This document shows positions 8,500 through 17,773 of a stretch of DNA of 64,000 bases, piece by piece. Both the position numbers and the translations under genes were made by a program. The notes under the pieces are model-generated. The model was not told the DNA's origin, did not search any database, and worked only from the letters and a program-made list of their open reading frames with translations. This DNA is from SZUA-430 sp965227535 (GTDB lineage Bacteria; Pseudomonadota; Alphaproteobacteria; Micropepsales; Micropepsaceae), in assembly GCA_965227535.1 (NCBI GenBank), contig OZ245761.1, positions 372,001 to 436,000 on the forward strand, read 5' to 3'. The stretch's first letter is position 1. The number at the start of each line of letters is the position of its first letter.

Positions 8500-9609
8500 A
8501 TGGACGTCCGCGCCGCCGTTGCCCACGCAGCCGGAAAACCGCTCACGATTGAGACCGTCCAACTCGAGGGCCCGCGCGCCGGCGAGGTGTTGGTCGAGCT
8601 CAAGGCCACCGGCATCTGCCACACCGACAAGTTCACGCTGTCCGGCGAAGATCCGGAAGGCATGTTCCCGGCGATCCTGGGCCACGAAGGCGCGGGCATC
8701 GTGCGCGAGGTCGGCAAGGGCGTAACCTCCTTGCAGCCGGGCGATCACGTCATCCCGCTCTACACGCCCGAATGCCGCGAGTGCGACTACTGCCTCAGCC
8801 GCAAGACGAACCTCTGCCAAAAGATCCGCATCACCCAAGGCCGCGGCCAGATGCCCGACGGCACCAGCCGCTTCTCGCTGAACGGAAAGCCGGTGCTCCA
8901 CTACATGGGCTGCTCGACGTTCTCGAACTTCACGGTGCTGCCGGAAATCTCGCTGGCCAAGGTGCGCAAGGACGCGCCGTTCGAAACCATCTGCTACATC
9001 GGCTGCGGCGTAACGACCGGCATCGGCGCGGTGATCTTCACCGCGAAGGTCGAACCTGGCGCGAACGTTGTCGTGTTTGGCTTAGGCGGCATCGGCCTCA
9101 ACGTCATCCAAGGCGCAAAGCTCGCCGGCGCCGACATGATCGTCGGCGTCGACGTGAACCCAAAGCGCGAAGCCTTAGGTCGCAAGTTCGGCATGACCCA
9201 CTTCGTCAACCCGAAGGAAGTGAAGGGCGATATCGTCCCCCACCTTGTCGAACTGACGAAGGGCGGCGCCGACTACAGCTTCGAATGCGTCGGCAACACG
9301 ACCCTCATGCGCCAGGCGCTGGAGTGCTGCCACAAGGGCTGGGGCGTCTCGACCGTCATCGGCGTGGCGGGGGCAGGCCAGGAAATCTCGACGCGCCCGT
9401 TCCAACTTGTCACGGGCCGCGTCTGGAAAGGCTCGGCCTTCGGCGGCGCCAGAGGCCGCACCGACGTGCCGAAAATCGTCGACTGGTACATGGACAAGAA
9501 GATCAACATCGACGACCTGATCACCCACAAGCTGCCGCTGGATCGCATCAATGAGGGCTTCGACCTAATGACGAAGGGCGAATCCATCCGCAGCGTGGTG
9601 GTCTACTAA
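8500..9609 (+). CDS. frmA: S-(hydroxymethyl)glutathione dehydrogenase / class III alcohol dehydrogenase
   Basis: 369 residues, the normal length. The catalytic zinc ligands (Cys in GICHTDKFTLSG, His in LGHEGAGIV, Cys in YIGCGVTTG), the structural zinc Cys cluster (PECRECDYCLSRKTNLC) and the NAD Rossmann motif (VFGLGGIGLN) are all present. It oxidises S-hydroxymethylglutathione, which forms spontaneously from formaldehyde and glutathione, and may also reduce S-nitrosoglutathione. An AAGGGAG site precedes the ATG. No S-formylglutathione hydrolase gene is adjacent. Confidence 0.95.
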   Translation: MDVRAAVAHAAGKPLTIETVQLEGPRAGEVLVELKATGICHTDKFTLSGEDPEGMFPAILGHEGAGIVREVGKGVTSLQPGDHVIPLYTPECRECDYCLSRKTNLCQKIRITQGRGQMPDGTSRFSLNGKPVLHYMGCSTFSNFTVLPEISLAKVRKDAPFETICYIGCGVTTGIGAVIFTAKVEPGANVVVFGLGGIGLNVIQGAKLAGADMIVGVDVNPKREALGRKFGMTHFVNPKEVKGDIVPHLVELTKGGADYSFECVGNTTLMRQALECCHKGWGVSTVIGVAGAGQEISTRPFQLVTGRVWKGSAFGGARGRTDVPKIVDWYMDKKINIDDLITHKLPLDRINEGFDLMTKGESIRSVVVY

Positions 9610-9731
9610 CACCCAGCGTAACCATGATCGGCCGGGCCAAAACGCGGGATTCATCCGCGGCGTGTGCCCGCGTCACTAGCTGCAAGTCGCCCCTCGTGTT
9701 AACAGCAAAGAAGAACAATGGGGCAGGGTCG

Positions 9732-10667
9732 ATGGTACGCGTGGCGTTTTCAGTTCTTTCGCTTCTCCTCTTGGGTTCCATTGCCGCAACGGCGGCCGAG
9801 CCCAAGCTTTACCGCGACGTCGACGGTCGCTTCATCGTCAATGTCCCCGTCGGCTGGACGACCACAACTCCCGCTGCCGGCAGCGATAGCGAAATCGCCC
9901 TGATGATGTCCTCCTCGGCGGACGAAAAGGTCAAAGGCGGCGCGTGCTTCGTCGCCGTCAAGCAGATGACCAACACCCGCGACGCCAGCCAATCCGATCT
10001 CGACGAAGCCTTCGGTGAGGTCATGACCGACAAGTTCTGGCAGTCGGTCTTCGCCGCCTCCGGCATCAAGGACGCGAAAATCGAAACCAGCGGCAACCGC
10101 ATGCAAAAGGGCCGCAAGGTCTTCTACGTGGTGGCCACCGTAACGACGCAAGAAACCGGCACGCCCCCTGAACTCGCGACCGGCCGGCAAGAAGTTCACC
10201 CGGTTCCGGGCAGCCTCCAATTCGTCCAATGCGTTGCGACGAAGGGCATCTACAAGCAGATGGAGCCCGCCTTCAACGCGATCTTCGCCTCGTTCGAACC
10301 CAAGCCGAACCAGCTGATCGTCCTGGCGCCCACAAAGGCGACGCCGTCGGTGCTCACGCTCGCCGCCACCGAAGGCGGCACGACCCGCGTCATCGCGCAA
10401 GACACCGCTAACGTTCCCGCGCTCAACGGTGGCGTCACCGCCGGCGTCGCGATCGCGGGTTCAGGCCGCTGGGAGATCTGCGACGGCGTGAACTACACCG
10501 GCACGTGCAACGTCATGTCCGGCGAAACCACGCAACCGCTGCGCATCGGTTCCGTTCGCCGCTACATTGGACACGACATGACCGACGCCGCTGCCATGAT
10601 CGCCGCGACGACGACGGCCGCCTTCCAAGCCGCTCCGCAAACGACAAAGCAGGCCGCCAAACGCTGA
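9732..10667 (+). CDS. Exported paralogue 1: N-terminal domain plus crystallin-like tail
   Basis: 311 residues from the signal-peptide start at 9732 (MVRVAFSVLSLLLLGSIAA). A longer frame from 9624 would bury the signal peptide. Residues 25-180 form the domain shared with the next three genes: a strand YRDVDGRFIVNVPVGWTT, a conserved Cys, a DKFWQ helix and a QCV segment. The C-terminal part has GRWEICDGVNYTGTCNVMSG, one beta/gamma-crystallin Greek-key motif, with the first half of that domain weakly preserved. Function unknown. The first domain resembles PsbP/DUF1795-like folds (weak). It heads a four-gene tandem array. Confidence 0.7.
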   Translation: MVRVAFSVLSLLLLGSIAATAAEPKLYRDVDGRFIVNVPVGWTTTTPAAGSDSEIALMMSSSADEKVKGGACFVAVKQMTNTRDASQSDLDEAFGEVMTDKFWQSVFAASGIKDAKIETSGNRMQKGRKVFYVVATVTTQETGTPPELATGRQEVHPVPGSLQFVQCVATKGIYKQMEPAFNAIFASFEPKPNQLIVLAPTKATPSVLTLAATEGGTTRVIAQDTANVPALNGGVTAGVAIAGSGRWEICDGVNYTGTCNVMSGETTQPLRIGSVRRYIGHDMTDAAAMIAATTTAAFQAAPQTTKQAAKR

Positions 10668-10693
10668 TCAACCCCAAACCCTTCGGAGCCCGC

Positions 10694-11659
10694 ATGCGCC
10701 CCACGCTCTGCGCCATTGCACTAGCCGCCACACTGATTGGCGCGCAAGCGGCGACGGCCGAAGACTACGTCGACCGCACGTTCCAATATCGTCTCACCGT
10801 TCCGGACGGCTGGCAGGCGGTGAAGGGCGAGTCCAAGGGTCAGGAAGTCTCTATCTTCGGTCTGATATCGCCGCGCTTCGACAGCACGTCGGGCATGTGC
10901 TTGATCGCGTCGTTGGGCATTCCAGGCTCGGCAAGCGTCTCGCAGGAGGCGCTGAACGAAGGCATGGCCGAAAAAGTCGACGACGCGTTCTGGCGCTCGA
11001 CGATCGCAGACAAGACCGTCAAAGACATCTCGATCGTCGAGACGAGCAGCGAACTCAAGAATGGCCGGCGCGGCTTCTACGCCACCGTCCGTTCCACGTC
11101 GATCGTCGAGGGCAAAGATTACCCCGAGCAGCAGTGGCACGTGCTTTTCATGGTGCCAGGCCGGATGTTCCTCGGCCAATGCAGCGTCGACATCGCCCAG
11201 GTGTCGGTCGAAGAGCCGGACATGAAAACGATCGTCACGTCGTTCGAACCCACCGGTTCGGGCGGAATGATCTCAAAGCTTGACCCGCGCGACGCCCAAA
11301 CGCCGCAAACCGCGCAGCTCGTGTTGCATGGCGGCCCGCAATTCGACGGCCCCAGCCAGGCCCTCACGCAAGATATGCCAAACCTGCCCGCCGCCGGTTG
11401 GAACGCGGTAACGGCAAGCTTCAACTTGCGCGGCTACGGCCTCTGGCAGATCTGCGACGGGGTCAATTATCAGGGCAATTGCCGCGTCGTGGCTGGCGCG
11501 GAAAGCGCAGCGCTGGGCGACCGCGCTGTCCGCATCGGCTCCGCCCGCCGCGTCGTCGACCCGCGCGATCCGCGAAACCTGATCGGTGTCGCCAGCGATA
11601 AGATCGCCGAGATGCTGAAAGTCGACCGCCGCCAATTCATCCGCAACCGCAAACGCTAG
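10694..11659 (+). CDS. Exported paralogue 2 with complete crystallin-like domain
   Basis: 321 residues from 10694, where a signal peptide starts (MRPTLCAIALAATLIGAQA) and CGGAGC precedes the ATG. Residues 25-195 repeat the domain of its neighbours (FQYRLTVPDGWQ, DDAFWRSTI, GRRGFYATV, GQCSVDIAQ). The C-terminal 115 residues contain both halves of a beta/gamma-crystallin-like domain: LHGGPQFDGPSQALTQDMPNL, then GYGLWQICDGVNYQGNCRVV. Such domains often bind calcium, but the D/N-x-x-S/T-S calcium signature is not obvious here. Confidence 0.72.
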   Translation: MRPTLCAIALAATLIGAQAATAEDYVDRTFQYRLTVPDGWQAVKGESKGQEVSIFGLISPRFDSTSGMCLIASLGIPGSASVSQEALNEGMAEKVDDAFWRSTIADKTVKDISIVETSSELKNGRRGFYATVRSTSIVEGKDYPEQQWHVLFMVPGRMFLGQCSVDIAQVSVEEPDMKTIVTSFEPTGSGGMISKLDPRDAQTPQTAQLVLHGGPQFDGPSQALTQDMPNLPAAGWNAVTASFNLRGYGLWQICDGVNYQGNCRVVAGAESAALGDRAVRIGSARRVVDPRDPRNLIGVASDKIAEMLKVDRRQFIRNRKR

Positions 11660-11667
11660 GAGCGCTC

Positions 11668-12345
11668 ATGCGCCGCCTCTTCACGACGACCGCGCTCCTC
11701 ACTGCACTAGCGCTAAGCCCGGTGGTAAGCGCCGACGCCTACGTCAATGAAGCCAAGCAATTCGAAGTCACGATCCCGACCGGTTGGACCCACGCGGCCG
11801 GCGACGGCGGGGCGATCGACCTCGTCCTGGCCTCGCCGCGCGTCAAGGAGACGATGGGTCTCTGCGTCTTGATCAGCCGCGATATCGCCGATACGCGCAA
11901 AGACAGCCAAGCCAAGATCAACGAAGAAGCCGGCAAGGAAATCACCGACGATTTCTGGCGGGCAATCATGACGGACAAGGACACCAAGGTGACCTCCGTC
12001 GCGTCCAAAAGCGAAATGAAGAACGGCCGTCGCGTCTTCTTCGGGACCGTCGGCGTTACCAGCACGTTCGAAGGCAAAGAGGTGAACCTTCAAACCGACA
12101 TGGTCCTCCACCTCATGCCCGGCAAAGCGATGATGGGCCAATGCGGCGTCGAGATCGCGCAGCTGGACCTCGAAAAGGCCGACATCCAAACCGTGATCAG
12201 CAGCTACAATTCGACGGGTGCCGGCGTCGTCGCGTCAGCCGACCCCCACAATCACGGCACACACGCAAAGTTGTCGAACACCCTCACCGAAGCGCTAGCC
12301 GCCGGCGCCAAGGACATGATCAGCCGGATGGGCAAACCGCGCTAA
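11668..12345 (+). CDS. Exported paralogue 3 lacking the crystallin-like domain
   Basis: 225 residues with a signal peptide (cleavage near VVSADA). It has only the shared N-terminal domain (KQFEVTIPTGWTHAAG, DDFWRAIM, NGRRVFFGTVG, MGQCGVEIAQLDLEKADIQ) and then a 35-residue helical tail. It starts 8 bases after the stop of paralogue 2 with AGGAG overlapping that stop codon, so the two are surely co-transcribed. Function unknown. It could be a partner or a truncated family member. Confidence 0.72.
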   Translation: MRRLFTTTALLTALALSPVVSADAYVNEAKQFEVTIPTGWTHAAGDGGAIDLVLASPRVKETMGLCVLISRDIADTRKDSQAKINEEAGKEITDDFWRAIMTDKDTKVTSVASKSEMKNGRRVFFGTVGVTSTFEGKEVNLQTDMVLHLMPGKAMMGQCGVEIAQLDLEKADIQTVISSYNSTGAGVVASADPHNHGTHAKLSNTLTEALAAGAKDMISRMGKPR

Positions 12346-12515
12346 TCGCAAGGGCCTCAGTGCGCAACCACACCTGCCGGTCGCAGAAGCGGCGCCGGAC
12401 CAACTGTGACTTATCTCATAGTCTGAGGCTTCTTGCTTCCGAGCGCTCAGTTTCACTGGTCAAACCAAAGGTCCACCTTTAAGCCTGTCGATGGTAACCC
12501 ACGAAGGAGCGCACC

Positions 12516-13475
12516 ATGTTGTGCCGGTCGGTTCTCGTCGTCTCCGCGCTATACGCGCTAGCTTGCGGTCAGGCATTCGCCGCCGGCACTGAATATTTTG
12601 ATCGCAACAATGGCTTCAAAGTTCTCGTCCCCGACGGCTGGCAAAAAACGGTCGCCGAAGCGGCGGACAAGGTCGATGCGGTGCTGCGATCGCCTCGTGC
12701 AGAAGTCACCAAAGGCGTCTGCGCGCTCGCGGCCGATCCGTTCGTCGCGACGCGTGGCATGTCGCAAAAGCAGATCAACGACGAGATGGAGCCGCATATC
12801 AACGCCGCCTTCTGGCAAGGCGCCTTGAGCGCAGGTGGCGCGATGCAGGTCGTCGTCGAAAATGCGAGCAGCGAATTGCGCAACGGCAAACGCGTCTTCG
12901 CCGCGACGATGAGCCTGACAGGCAAGGTCGACGGCGTGGACCGGACAGCAAAGATGAAGGCGACCCTCCAAATCGCGCCGGATCAGATCGCGATGGCGAC
13001 GTGTGGCGCGTGGGCGGAGCACATCGCCGCCGAAGAAGCCGATATCGCCGTCGTGCTAGACTCGTTCGACGCCCTCGGCTCACAGGTCGTCGCCCAGCGG
13101 CCTCTTGCGCCATCTGAGGCCGGAACGCTTTTGTTGTTCGCGGGTCCGCGCTTCGACGGCGCCCGCAAGGCACTGGCGCAAGACATCCCGAACCTGTTTC
13201 AGGCCGGCTGGGGCGTGCCCACTGCGAGCTTCGCGCTTCAAGGTTACGGCTTATGGGAAGTCTGTGACGGCATGAACTACCGTGGCAATTGCCGCCTCCT
13301 CTCTGGTGCAGCAAGCGCCGCCGCCGGCCCGAACTACCGACCGCTGCGCATCGGTTCCGCCCGCCGCATTGCGGTCGCGAACGATCCGCGCAACGCGATC
13401 GGTCTGCTGGCAAGCGGCGTCGCCGCTCAAACCGCCGAGACCTTGCGAAACCTGTCGAAAGACCGCCGCCGCTAA
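12516..13475 (+). CDS. Exported paralogue 4 with crystallin-like domain
   Basis: 319 residues with signal peptide MLCRSVLVVSALYALACG. It has the shared domain (NGFKVLVPDGWQKTV, NAAFWQGAL, NGKRVFAAT, ATCGAWAEHIAAEEADIAVVLDSF) and the C-terminal crystallin-like pair LLFAGPRFDGARKALAQDIPN and GYGLWEVCDGMNYRGNC. GAAGGAG precedes the ATG. A 170-base gap from paralogue 3 suggests its own promoter. It is closest to paralogue 2 in domain content. Function unknown. Confidence 0.72.
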   Translation: MLCRSVLVVSALYALACGQAFAAGTEYFDRNNGFKVLVPDGWQKTVAEAADKVDAVLRSPRAEVTKGVCALAADPFVATRGMSQKQINDEMEPHINAAFWQGALSAGGAMQVVVENASSELRNGKRVFAATMSLTGKVDGVDRTAKMKATLQIAPDQIAMATCGAWAEHIAAEEADIAVVLDSFDALGSQVVAQRPLAPSEAGTLLLFAGPRFDGARKALAQDIPNLFQAGWGVPTASFALQGYGLWEVCDGMNYRGNCRLLSGAASAAAGPNYRPLRIGSARRIAVANDPRNAIGLLASGVAAQTAETLRNLSKDRRR

Positions 13476-13576
13476 TCCGGCGGTCGTAGGGCGCGCCTGC
13501 GATGGCGCGCCCCACTGGCCAAACGCGCACACGGGCGTATGATCGTGCCTGCTTTCGCGCGGGCAGGGGACATCGG

Positions 13577-14971
13577 ATGCGCGCTCTCTTCATTGCAGCA
13601 ACGGTTGTTGTCGGGCTCGCGCAACCCGCGGCCGCGGACGACGCGCCAGCCTATCTCGCCGCCGGCTACAAGGCGCTCTTCACGTGCAGCGCCACGTTCC
13701 TGGCCAGCCGCTCGGCCGATCAGATCGAACGCAACGAGCTGACGGGCATCTATCCGGAATACGCGGCACCGATAAAGAAGCTGGCCGCCGCGCAGATAGA
13801 CCGTCGCCGCGGTTGGGTCACTGTCGCATACGATCCACTCATGCCGCCGCGTACGGCGACCTATCGCGGCACGTTGGGCTGCGTTCTCCTGCCGTCGGGC
13901 GCCGGTTCGACCTTGCGCTTGGTCGGCGTCGCGCTGCCGGACGAACGCGCCAAAGCGCGTGACATCGCGTGGCCCAGCGGCGATCGCATGGCAGACACGC
14001 CCATCGGCGTCAACACGCGCCATAAACTTGCGCCGGTCCTGAAGGCGGCGTTCGATGCCAAGACCTACGGCGAGGACTCGCGCACCAGCGCCGTCATCGT
14101 CGCCTCGCGCGCAAAACTTCTGGCCGAAGCATACTCGCCTGACGCAGGCGTCTACGTTCCACAGCGCACATGGAGTGTGGCGAAGTCGCTGGCCGGCGCC
14201 GTCATCGGCGTCGCGGTGAAGGAACACCTCATCAACATCGACGAACCCGTCGCCTTCCGGTCCTGGGCGGCGCCAGGCGACCCGCGCGGCAAGATCACGT
14301 TCCGCCATCTTCTAAGCATGGCAAGCGGCCTCGACGCGGGTTCTGCAGGCAACCGCACCGACGAGGTCTATTTCGGCGGCGGCTTGGTGGAAGAGCACGC
14401 AATGACCCGCGAACTCGCGGCGGCCCCAGGCATGCGCTGGAACTACGCCAACAACGACACGCTGTTGCTGTCCTACGGTCTGCGCGAACGCATTCGCGAC
14501 GACCGCGTCTATCTCGCCTATCCGTACGAGAAGCTCTTCCGCCGCATCGGCATGCGCCACACGACGGCCGAAACCGATTGGGGCGGCACGTTCATCCTCT
14601 CAAGCCAAGTCTGGACGACCGCGCGCGACCTCACCCGCTTCGGACTCCTGCTGCTGAATGACGGCAAATGGGCGGGGCAGGAGGTGCTGCCCGCAGGGTG
14701 GGTGAAATACATGGGAACGCCCGCCCCCGCACAGCCGCCGCTCGAACGCGCCAACGGCGACCAACTCCCCGGTTACGGTGCGCAAATATGGCTGTTCGGC
14801 AAGCGCCACGGCCTCCCCGAAGGCACCTTGGCGGCGCAAGGCAATCGCGGGCAGTATGTGATCGTCGTCCCGTCACGCGGCATCGTCATCGTGCGCCGAG
14901 GGTTCGACGGCGATGGCGCGCGTTTCGCCATCGACAAGTTCGCCGCCGATGTGCTGAAAGCGTTGCCCTAG
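13577..14971 (+). CDS. Exported serine hydrolase, class C beta-lactamase family
   Basis: 464 residues from 13577, a signal-peptide start (MRALFIAATVVVGLAQPAAA) with AGGGGA just upstream. The nucleophile motif SVAK (in WSVAKSLAGAVIGVAV) and the second motif YAN (RWNYANNDTLLLSYGL) are clear. The third KTG/HTG motif seems replaced (near QGNRGQYVIV). Family members are esterases, peptidases or lactamases, and no substrate can be given. The 145 residues before the catalytic domain are not typical of AmpC. It precedes an OmpA-like gene by 16 bases. Confidence 0.82.
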   Translation: MRALFIAATVVVGLAQPAAADDAPAYLAAGYKALFTCSATFLASRSADQIERNELTGIYPEYAAPIKKLAAAQIDRRRGWVTVAYDPLMPPRTATYRGTLGCVLLPSGAGSTLRLVGVALPDERAKARDIAWPSGDRMADTPIGVNTRHKLAPVLKAAFDAKTYGEDSRTSAVIVASRAKLLAEAYSPDAGVYVPQRTWSVAKSLAGAVIGVAVKEHLINIDEPVAFRSWAAPGDPRGKITFRHLLSMASGLDAGSAGNRTDEVYFGGGLVEEHAMTRELAAAPGMRWNYANNDTLLLSYGLRERIRDDRVYLAYPYEKLFRRIGMRHTTAETDWGGTFILSSQVWTTARDLTRFGLLLLNDGKWAGQEVLPAGWVKYMGTPAPAQPPLERANGDQLPGYGAQIWLFGKRHGLPEGTLAAQGNRGQYVIVVPSRGIVIVRRGFDGDGARFAIDKFAADVLKALP

Positions 14972-14987
14972 GGGAGAACGAGTGAGA

Positions 14988-15386
14988 ATGCGGATACCCG
15001 GTTTACTTGTCGTCGCCGTCGCGTCGCTTCTGACGGTGACTACCGCCCAAGCCAAAGAGCCGTGGGTACGCAACACGATCTACTTCGATCCCGACACCGT
15101 CACGATCGGCGTCGTGGCTAAGGAGATAATCTCCGACCTCGCCGACGACGCGATCAGAGAGGGCGCAACCAAGATCATCATAGTCGGTCACTGCGACACG
15201 GCCGATAAGGCACCGACGCTCCTCTCGCGCTACCGTGCCAAAGGCATCGCCGACATCGTGCGCGCCAAGGGCATTCCGCCAAACGTCGTGATTGAATTCA
15301 GTGGCATGGGCGCCGCCCAGCTCGCCGTAAAAACAGGCCCGAAAACTCGCCACCCGAACAACCGCCGCGCCACCATCGCCTTCTAG
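14988..15386 (+). CDS. Small exported OmpA-C-like protein
   Basis: 132 residues: a signal peptide (LLVVAVASLLTVTTAQA), then a single OmpA/MotB-type peptidoglycan-binding domain. The domain is seen in NTIYFDPDTVTIG, the helix SRYRAKGIADIVRAKGI, GMGAAQLAV and the terminal NNRRATIAF, whose Arg normally contacts peptidoglycan. There is no beta-barrel or lipobox. An in-frame GTG at 14982 is an alternative start with the same GGGGAG site. It sits between the serine hydrolase and an alpha/beta hydrolase, close enough for one transcript. Confidence 0.8.
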   Translation: MRIPGLLVVAVASLLTVTTAQAKEPWVRNTIYFDPDTVTIGVVAKEIISDLADDAIREGATKIIIVGHCDTADKAPTLLSRYRAKGIADIVRAKGIPPNVVIEFSGMGAAQLAVKTGPKTRHPNNRRATIAF

Positions 15387-15395
15387 GGAGTTGCG

Positions 15396-16697
15396 ATGCA
15401 GCTGATTTCGAAGACCTACTGGGGCGGCGCGCCGATGAACATGCGCCGCCTGCCGGACGCGTTCGACCTCGAAAGTCTGATCCTGAAAGCGCCCGACTTC
15501 CGCGAACACCGCGCGCTCTACTGGACGCCGAAGAAAAACCCGAAGCCGAAAACCGGCATCGTCGTCATGCACCCGCGCGCCGACTTCACGCACCACTACG
15601 TGATCCCGCGCCTGGTCGACGCAGGCATTGCATGCCTGGCTGCGAACTCACGCAACCCGAACAACGACGTTACGACGATCCACGAAGAGATCATCCTGGA
15701 CGTCGCCTCCGCCGTCTCGTTCTTGAGGAAGCGCGGCATCCAAAACGTCATCCTCGTCGGCAATTCCGGCGGCGGCGCACTCAACGGCTTCTATCAATCG
15801 CAAGCGAAGAAGCCGAAAGGCGAGCGCATCGCCAAAACCCCAGGCGGCCGCCGCACCCACCTGAACGACGCCGAGATGATCCCTGCCGACGGCATGGTCT
15901 ACATCTCGACCCACCGCGGCGAGGGCATGATCATGAACGAGATCATAGACCCGTCGGTCGTCGACGAGACGCAACCGCACCTCACAGATCCGGCGCTCGA
16001 CATGTACGACGAACGCAACGGCTTCAAGACGCCGTCGAAGATCGACGGCTCGGACGCTCAGTGGTCGCGATACGACGAAGCTTTCCTGAAGCGCCACCGC
16101 GCCGCGCAAATCGAACGGGTGAAGCGCATCGACGCCATCGCCCGCGCCATGATCGCCGAAAACGAGCGCGCCGAAACGCTGCACAACGATCCCGATTTCG
16201 CAAAACTGGCGCCCGGAAGACAACGCGACGTCCTACGCCGCGAAGCCTTCGAACCGGTGCTCACGATCTACCGCACGATGGCGAACCCACATTACGTCGA
16301 CAACCACATCGACCCATCCGCGCGCGACTACGGCTCGATCTTCTCCCCGCGTCCGGATCTGATGAACTGGAAGTTCTTCGGCTTCGGCCGCCAATCGACG
16401 CCGCACGCCTGGCTCTCCACATGGTCCGGCGTCTCAAGCCAAGCGAACCAAATGCACGACCTGCCGCAAATCACCGAGCCCTCGCTCTTCATCAACGCCG
16501 GCAAGGACCAGGAAATCTTCCCCAAGACCGACGCGATCCCCATGTTCAACGCCATCGCCGCGAAGGACAAAACCTACGTCGACTTCCCAACCGCCCGTCA
16601 CTATTTCGAACCCGAATTCGGCAAGCGCGAAGCCCCGGACGTCGAGAAGGTGATGGACGTCGTCGTCCCCTGGATTCTCGAAAGGTTCGGTGCCTAA
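15396..16697 (+). CDS. Large alpha/beta hydrolase
   Basis: 433 residues without a signal peptide. The core shows KTGIVVMHPRADFTHHYVIPRLVDAGIACLAANSRN, the nucleophile elbow GNSGGG, and near the C-terminus a likely Asp/His pair (INAGKDQEIFPKTDAI, then ARHYFEPE). An insertion of about 150 helical residues between elbow and Asp forms a large lid. The gene begins 9 bases after the OmpA-like stop. Its TAA overlaps the ATG of the next gene. Substrate unknown. Confidence 0.8.
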   Translation: MQLISKTYWGGAPMNMRRLPDAFDLESLILKAPDFREHRALYWTPKKNPKPKTGIVVMHPRADFTHHYVIPRLVDAGIACLAANSRNPNNDVTTIHEEIILDVASAVSFLRKRGIQNVILVGNSGGGALNGFYQSQAKKPKGERIAKTPGGRRTHLNDAEMIPADGMVYISTHRGEGMIMNEIIDPSVVDETQPHLTDPALDMYDERNGFKTPSKIDGSDAQWSRYDEAFLKRHRAAQIERVKRIDAIARAMIAENERAETLHNDPDFAKLAPGRQRDVLRREAFEPVLTIYRTMANPHYVDNHIDPSARDYGSIFSPRPDLMNWKFFGFGRQSTPHAWLSTWSGVSSQANQMHDLPQITEPSLFINAGKDQEIFPKTDAIPMFNAIAAKDKTYVDFPTARHYFEPEFGKREAPDVEKVMDVVVPWILERFGA

Positions 16698-17014
16698 TGC
16701 GCCCTGTCGCGACCATCATCGTCTTCACGGCAAGCGCCGTCACGGCCCTCGCAGCGCTGCCGCCCGGCCGAACGTACGAGACCGCCGTCGTCTGCAAGGG
16801 CCTGTCGCTCATTGCGGCGAACGCGGCCGACGGGCGCAGCAAGGCGGTGCTGAAACTGATTGACGCCGAAATCGAGAAGGAAATCGCGCGCGGCAAGACG
16901 CGCGACCAAGCCGCCGCCGACGTCGAATACGCGCGCTACGAGTACAAAGACACGACGGATCAGGCCGGCATCGACGCGGAATGGCTGAAATGCCTCGAAC
17001 GCTGGGCCGGCTAA
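16697..17014 (+). CDS. Small exported protein of unknown function
   Basis: 105 residues. The ATG at 16697 overlaps the last base of the upstream TAA (TAATG), indicating translational coupling. It has a signal peptide (MRPVATIIVFTASAVTALAAL), then a helical, charged domain with two Cys (VVCKGLSL and WLKCLERW) that could pair. No family recognised. Confidence 0.7.
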   Translation: MRPVATIIVFTASAVTALAALPPGRTYETAVVCKGLSLIAANAADGRSKAVLKLIDAEIEKEIARGKTRDQAAADVEYARYEYKDTTDQAGIDAEWLKCLERWAG

Positions 17015-17074
17015 CCGCTTGAAGCGCGCGCAAAAATCCCAATCTAAGGGGACGCAACAAAAGGCCGCGCACCC

Positions 17075-17773
17075 ATGATCGACGCAAAGAAAATGCTGGA
17101 CCAATTCCTCAACAGCGGCATGGCGACCGGCGTCGTCGCCGGCATGCTGGGCGGGTCGCTCGCGCGTGGCGCGGGCCTCGGCGGCATTGCCAGAATCGGC
17201 GGCCTCGCCCTCGTCGGCACGCTCGCCTACCAGGCCTGGCAGCGCCACAAGGACCAGCAAGCGGGCCTCGCCCCGGATCAGCGCAGCTCCGGCATCCGCG
17301 ACACGCTCGGCGGCGTCCTCTCGAACCTGCCGGGCGTCGGCGACTTCCTCGGCCAGGCCGAGAACGACCGCGACGCCGCACGCCAAGGCTTCGGCTCGAA
17401 CGCAGCCCCCGCCGCACAGCAAAACCAACTCGGCGTCGTACTTCTCACCGCCATGATCTCGGCCGCCAAAGCCGACGGCGAGGTGGACCGCGCGGAAAGC
17501 CAGCGCATCCTCGGCCAAATGGATCAAGCCGGCCTGTCGTCGGAAGAAAAATCCTTCCTCCTCGGCGAACTGGCCAAACCCCTCAACATCGACGACGTGG
17601 TCAAACACGCGGCCACACCCGAAGTGGCGGCGCAACTCTACACAGCTTCCGCGATCGTCATCGACGACAAGAACGACGCCGAGCACCGCTACCTCGCGAC
17701 GCTCGCCGAACGCCTGAAGCTGCCGCCGACATTCGTGACCGAACTCGAACGCCACATGAGGACGCTCGGCTGA
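17075..17773 (+). CDS. DUF533 (YebE-like) inner-membrane-associated protein
   Basis: 232 residues. The N-terminus has a glycine-rich hydrophobic stretch (GVVAGMLGGSLARGAGLGGIARIGGLALVGTLAY) that could sit in the membrane. The C-terminal 110 residues are a TerB-like helical domain (VVLLTAMISAAKADGEVDRAESQRI) containing the acidic KADGEVD motif seen in tellurite-resistance TerB and DUF533 proteins. Its role is unknown, and metal binding is only suggested. Its TGA overlaps the apparent CTG start of the next gene. Confidence 0.85.
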   Translation: MIDAKKMLDQFLNSGMATGVVAGMLGGSLARGAGLGGIARIGGLALVGTLAYQAWQRHKDQQAGLAPDQRSSGIRDTLGGVLSNLPGVGDFLGQAENDRDAARQGFGSNAAPAAQQNQLGVVLLTAMISAAKADGEVDRAESQRILGQMDQAGLSSEEKSFLLGELAKPLNIDDVVKHAATPEVAAQLYTASAIVIDDKNDAEHRYLATLAERLKLPPTFVTELERHMRTLG

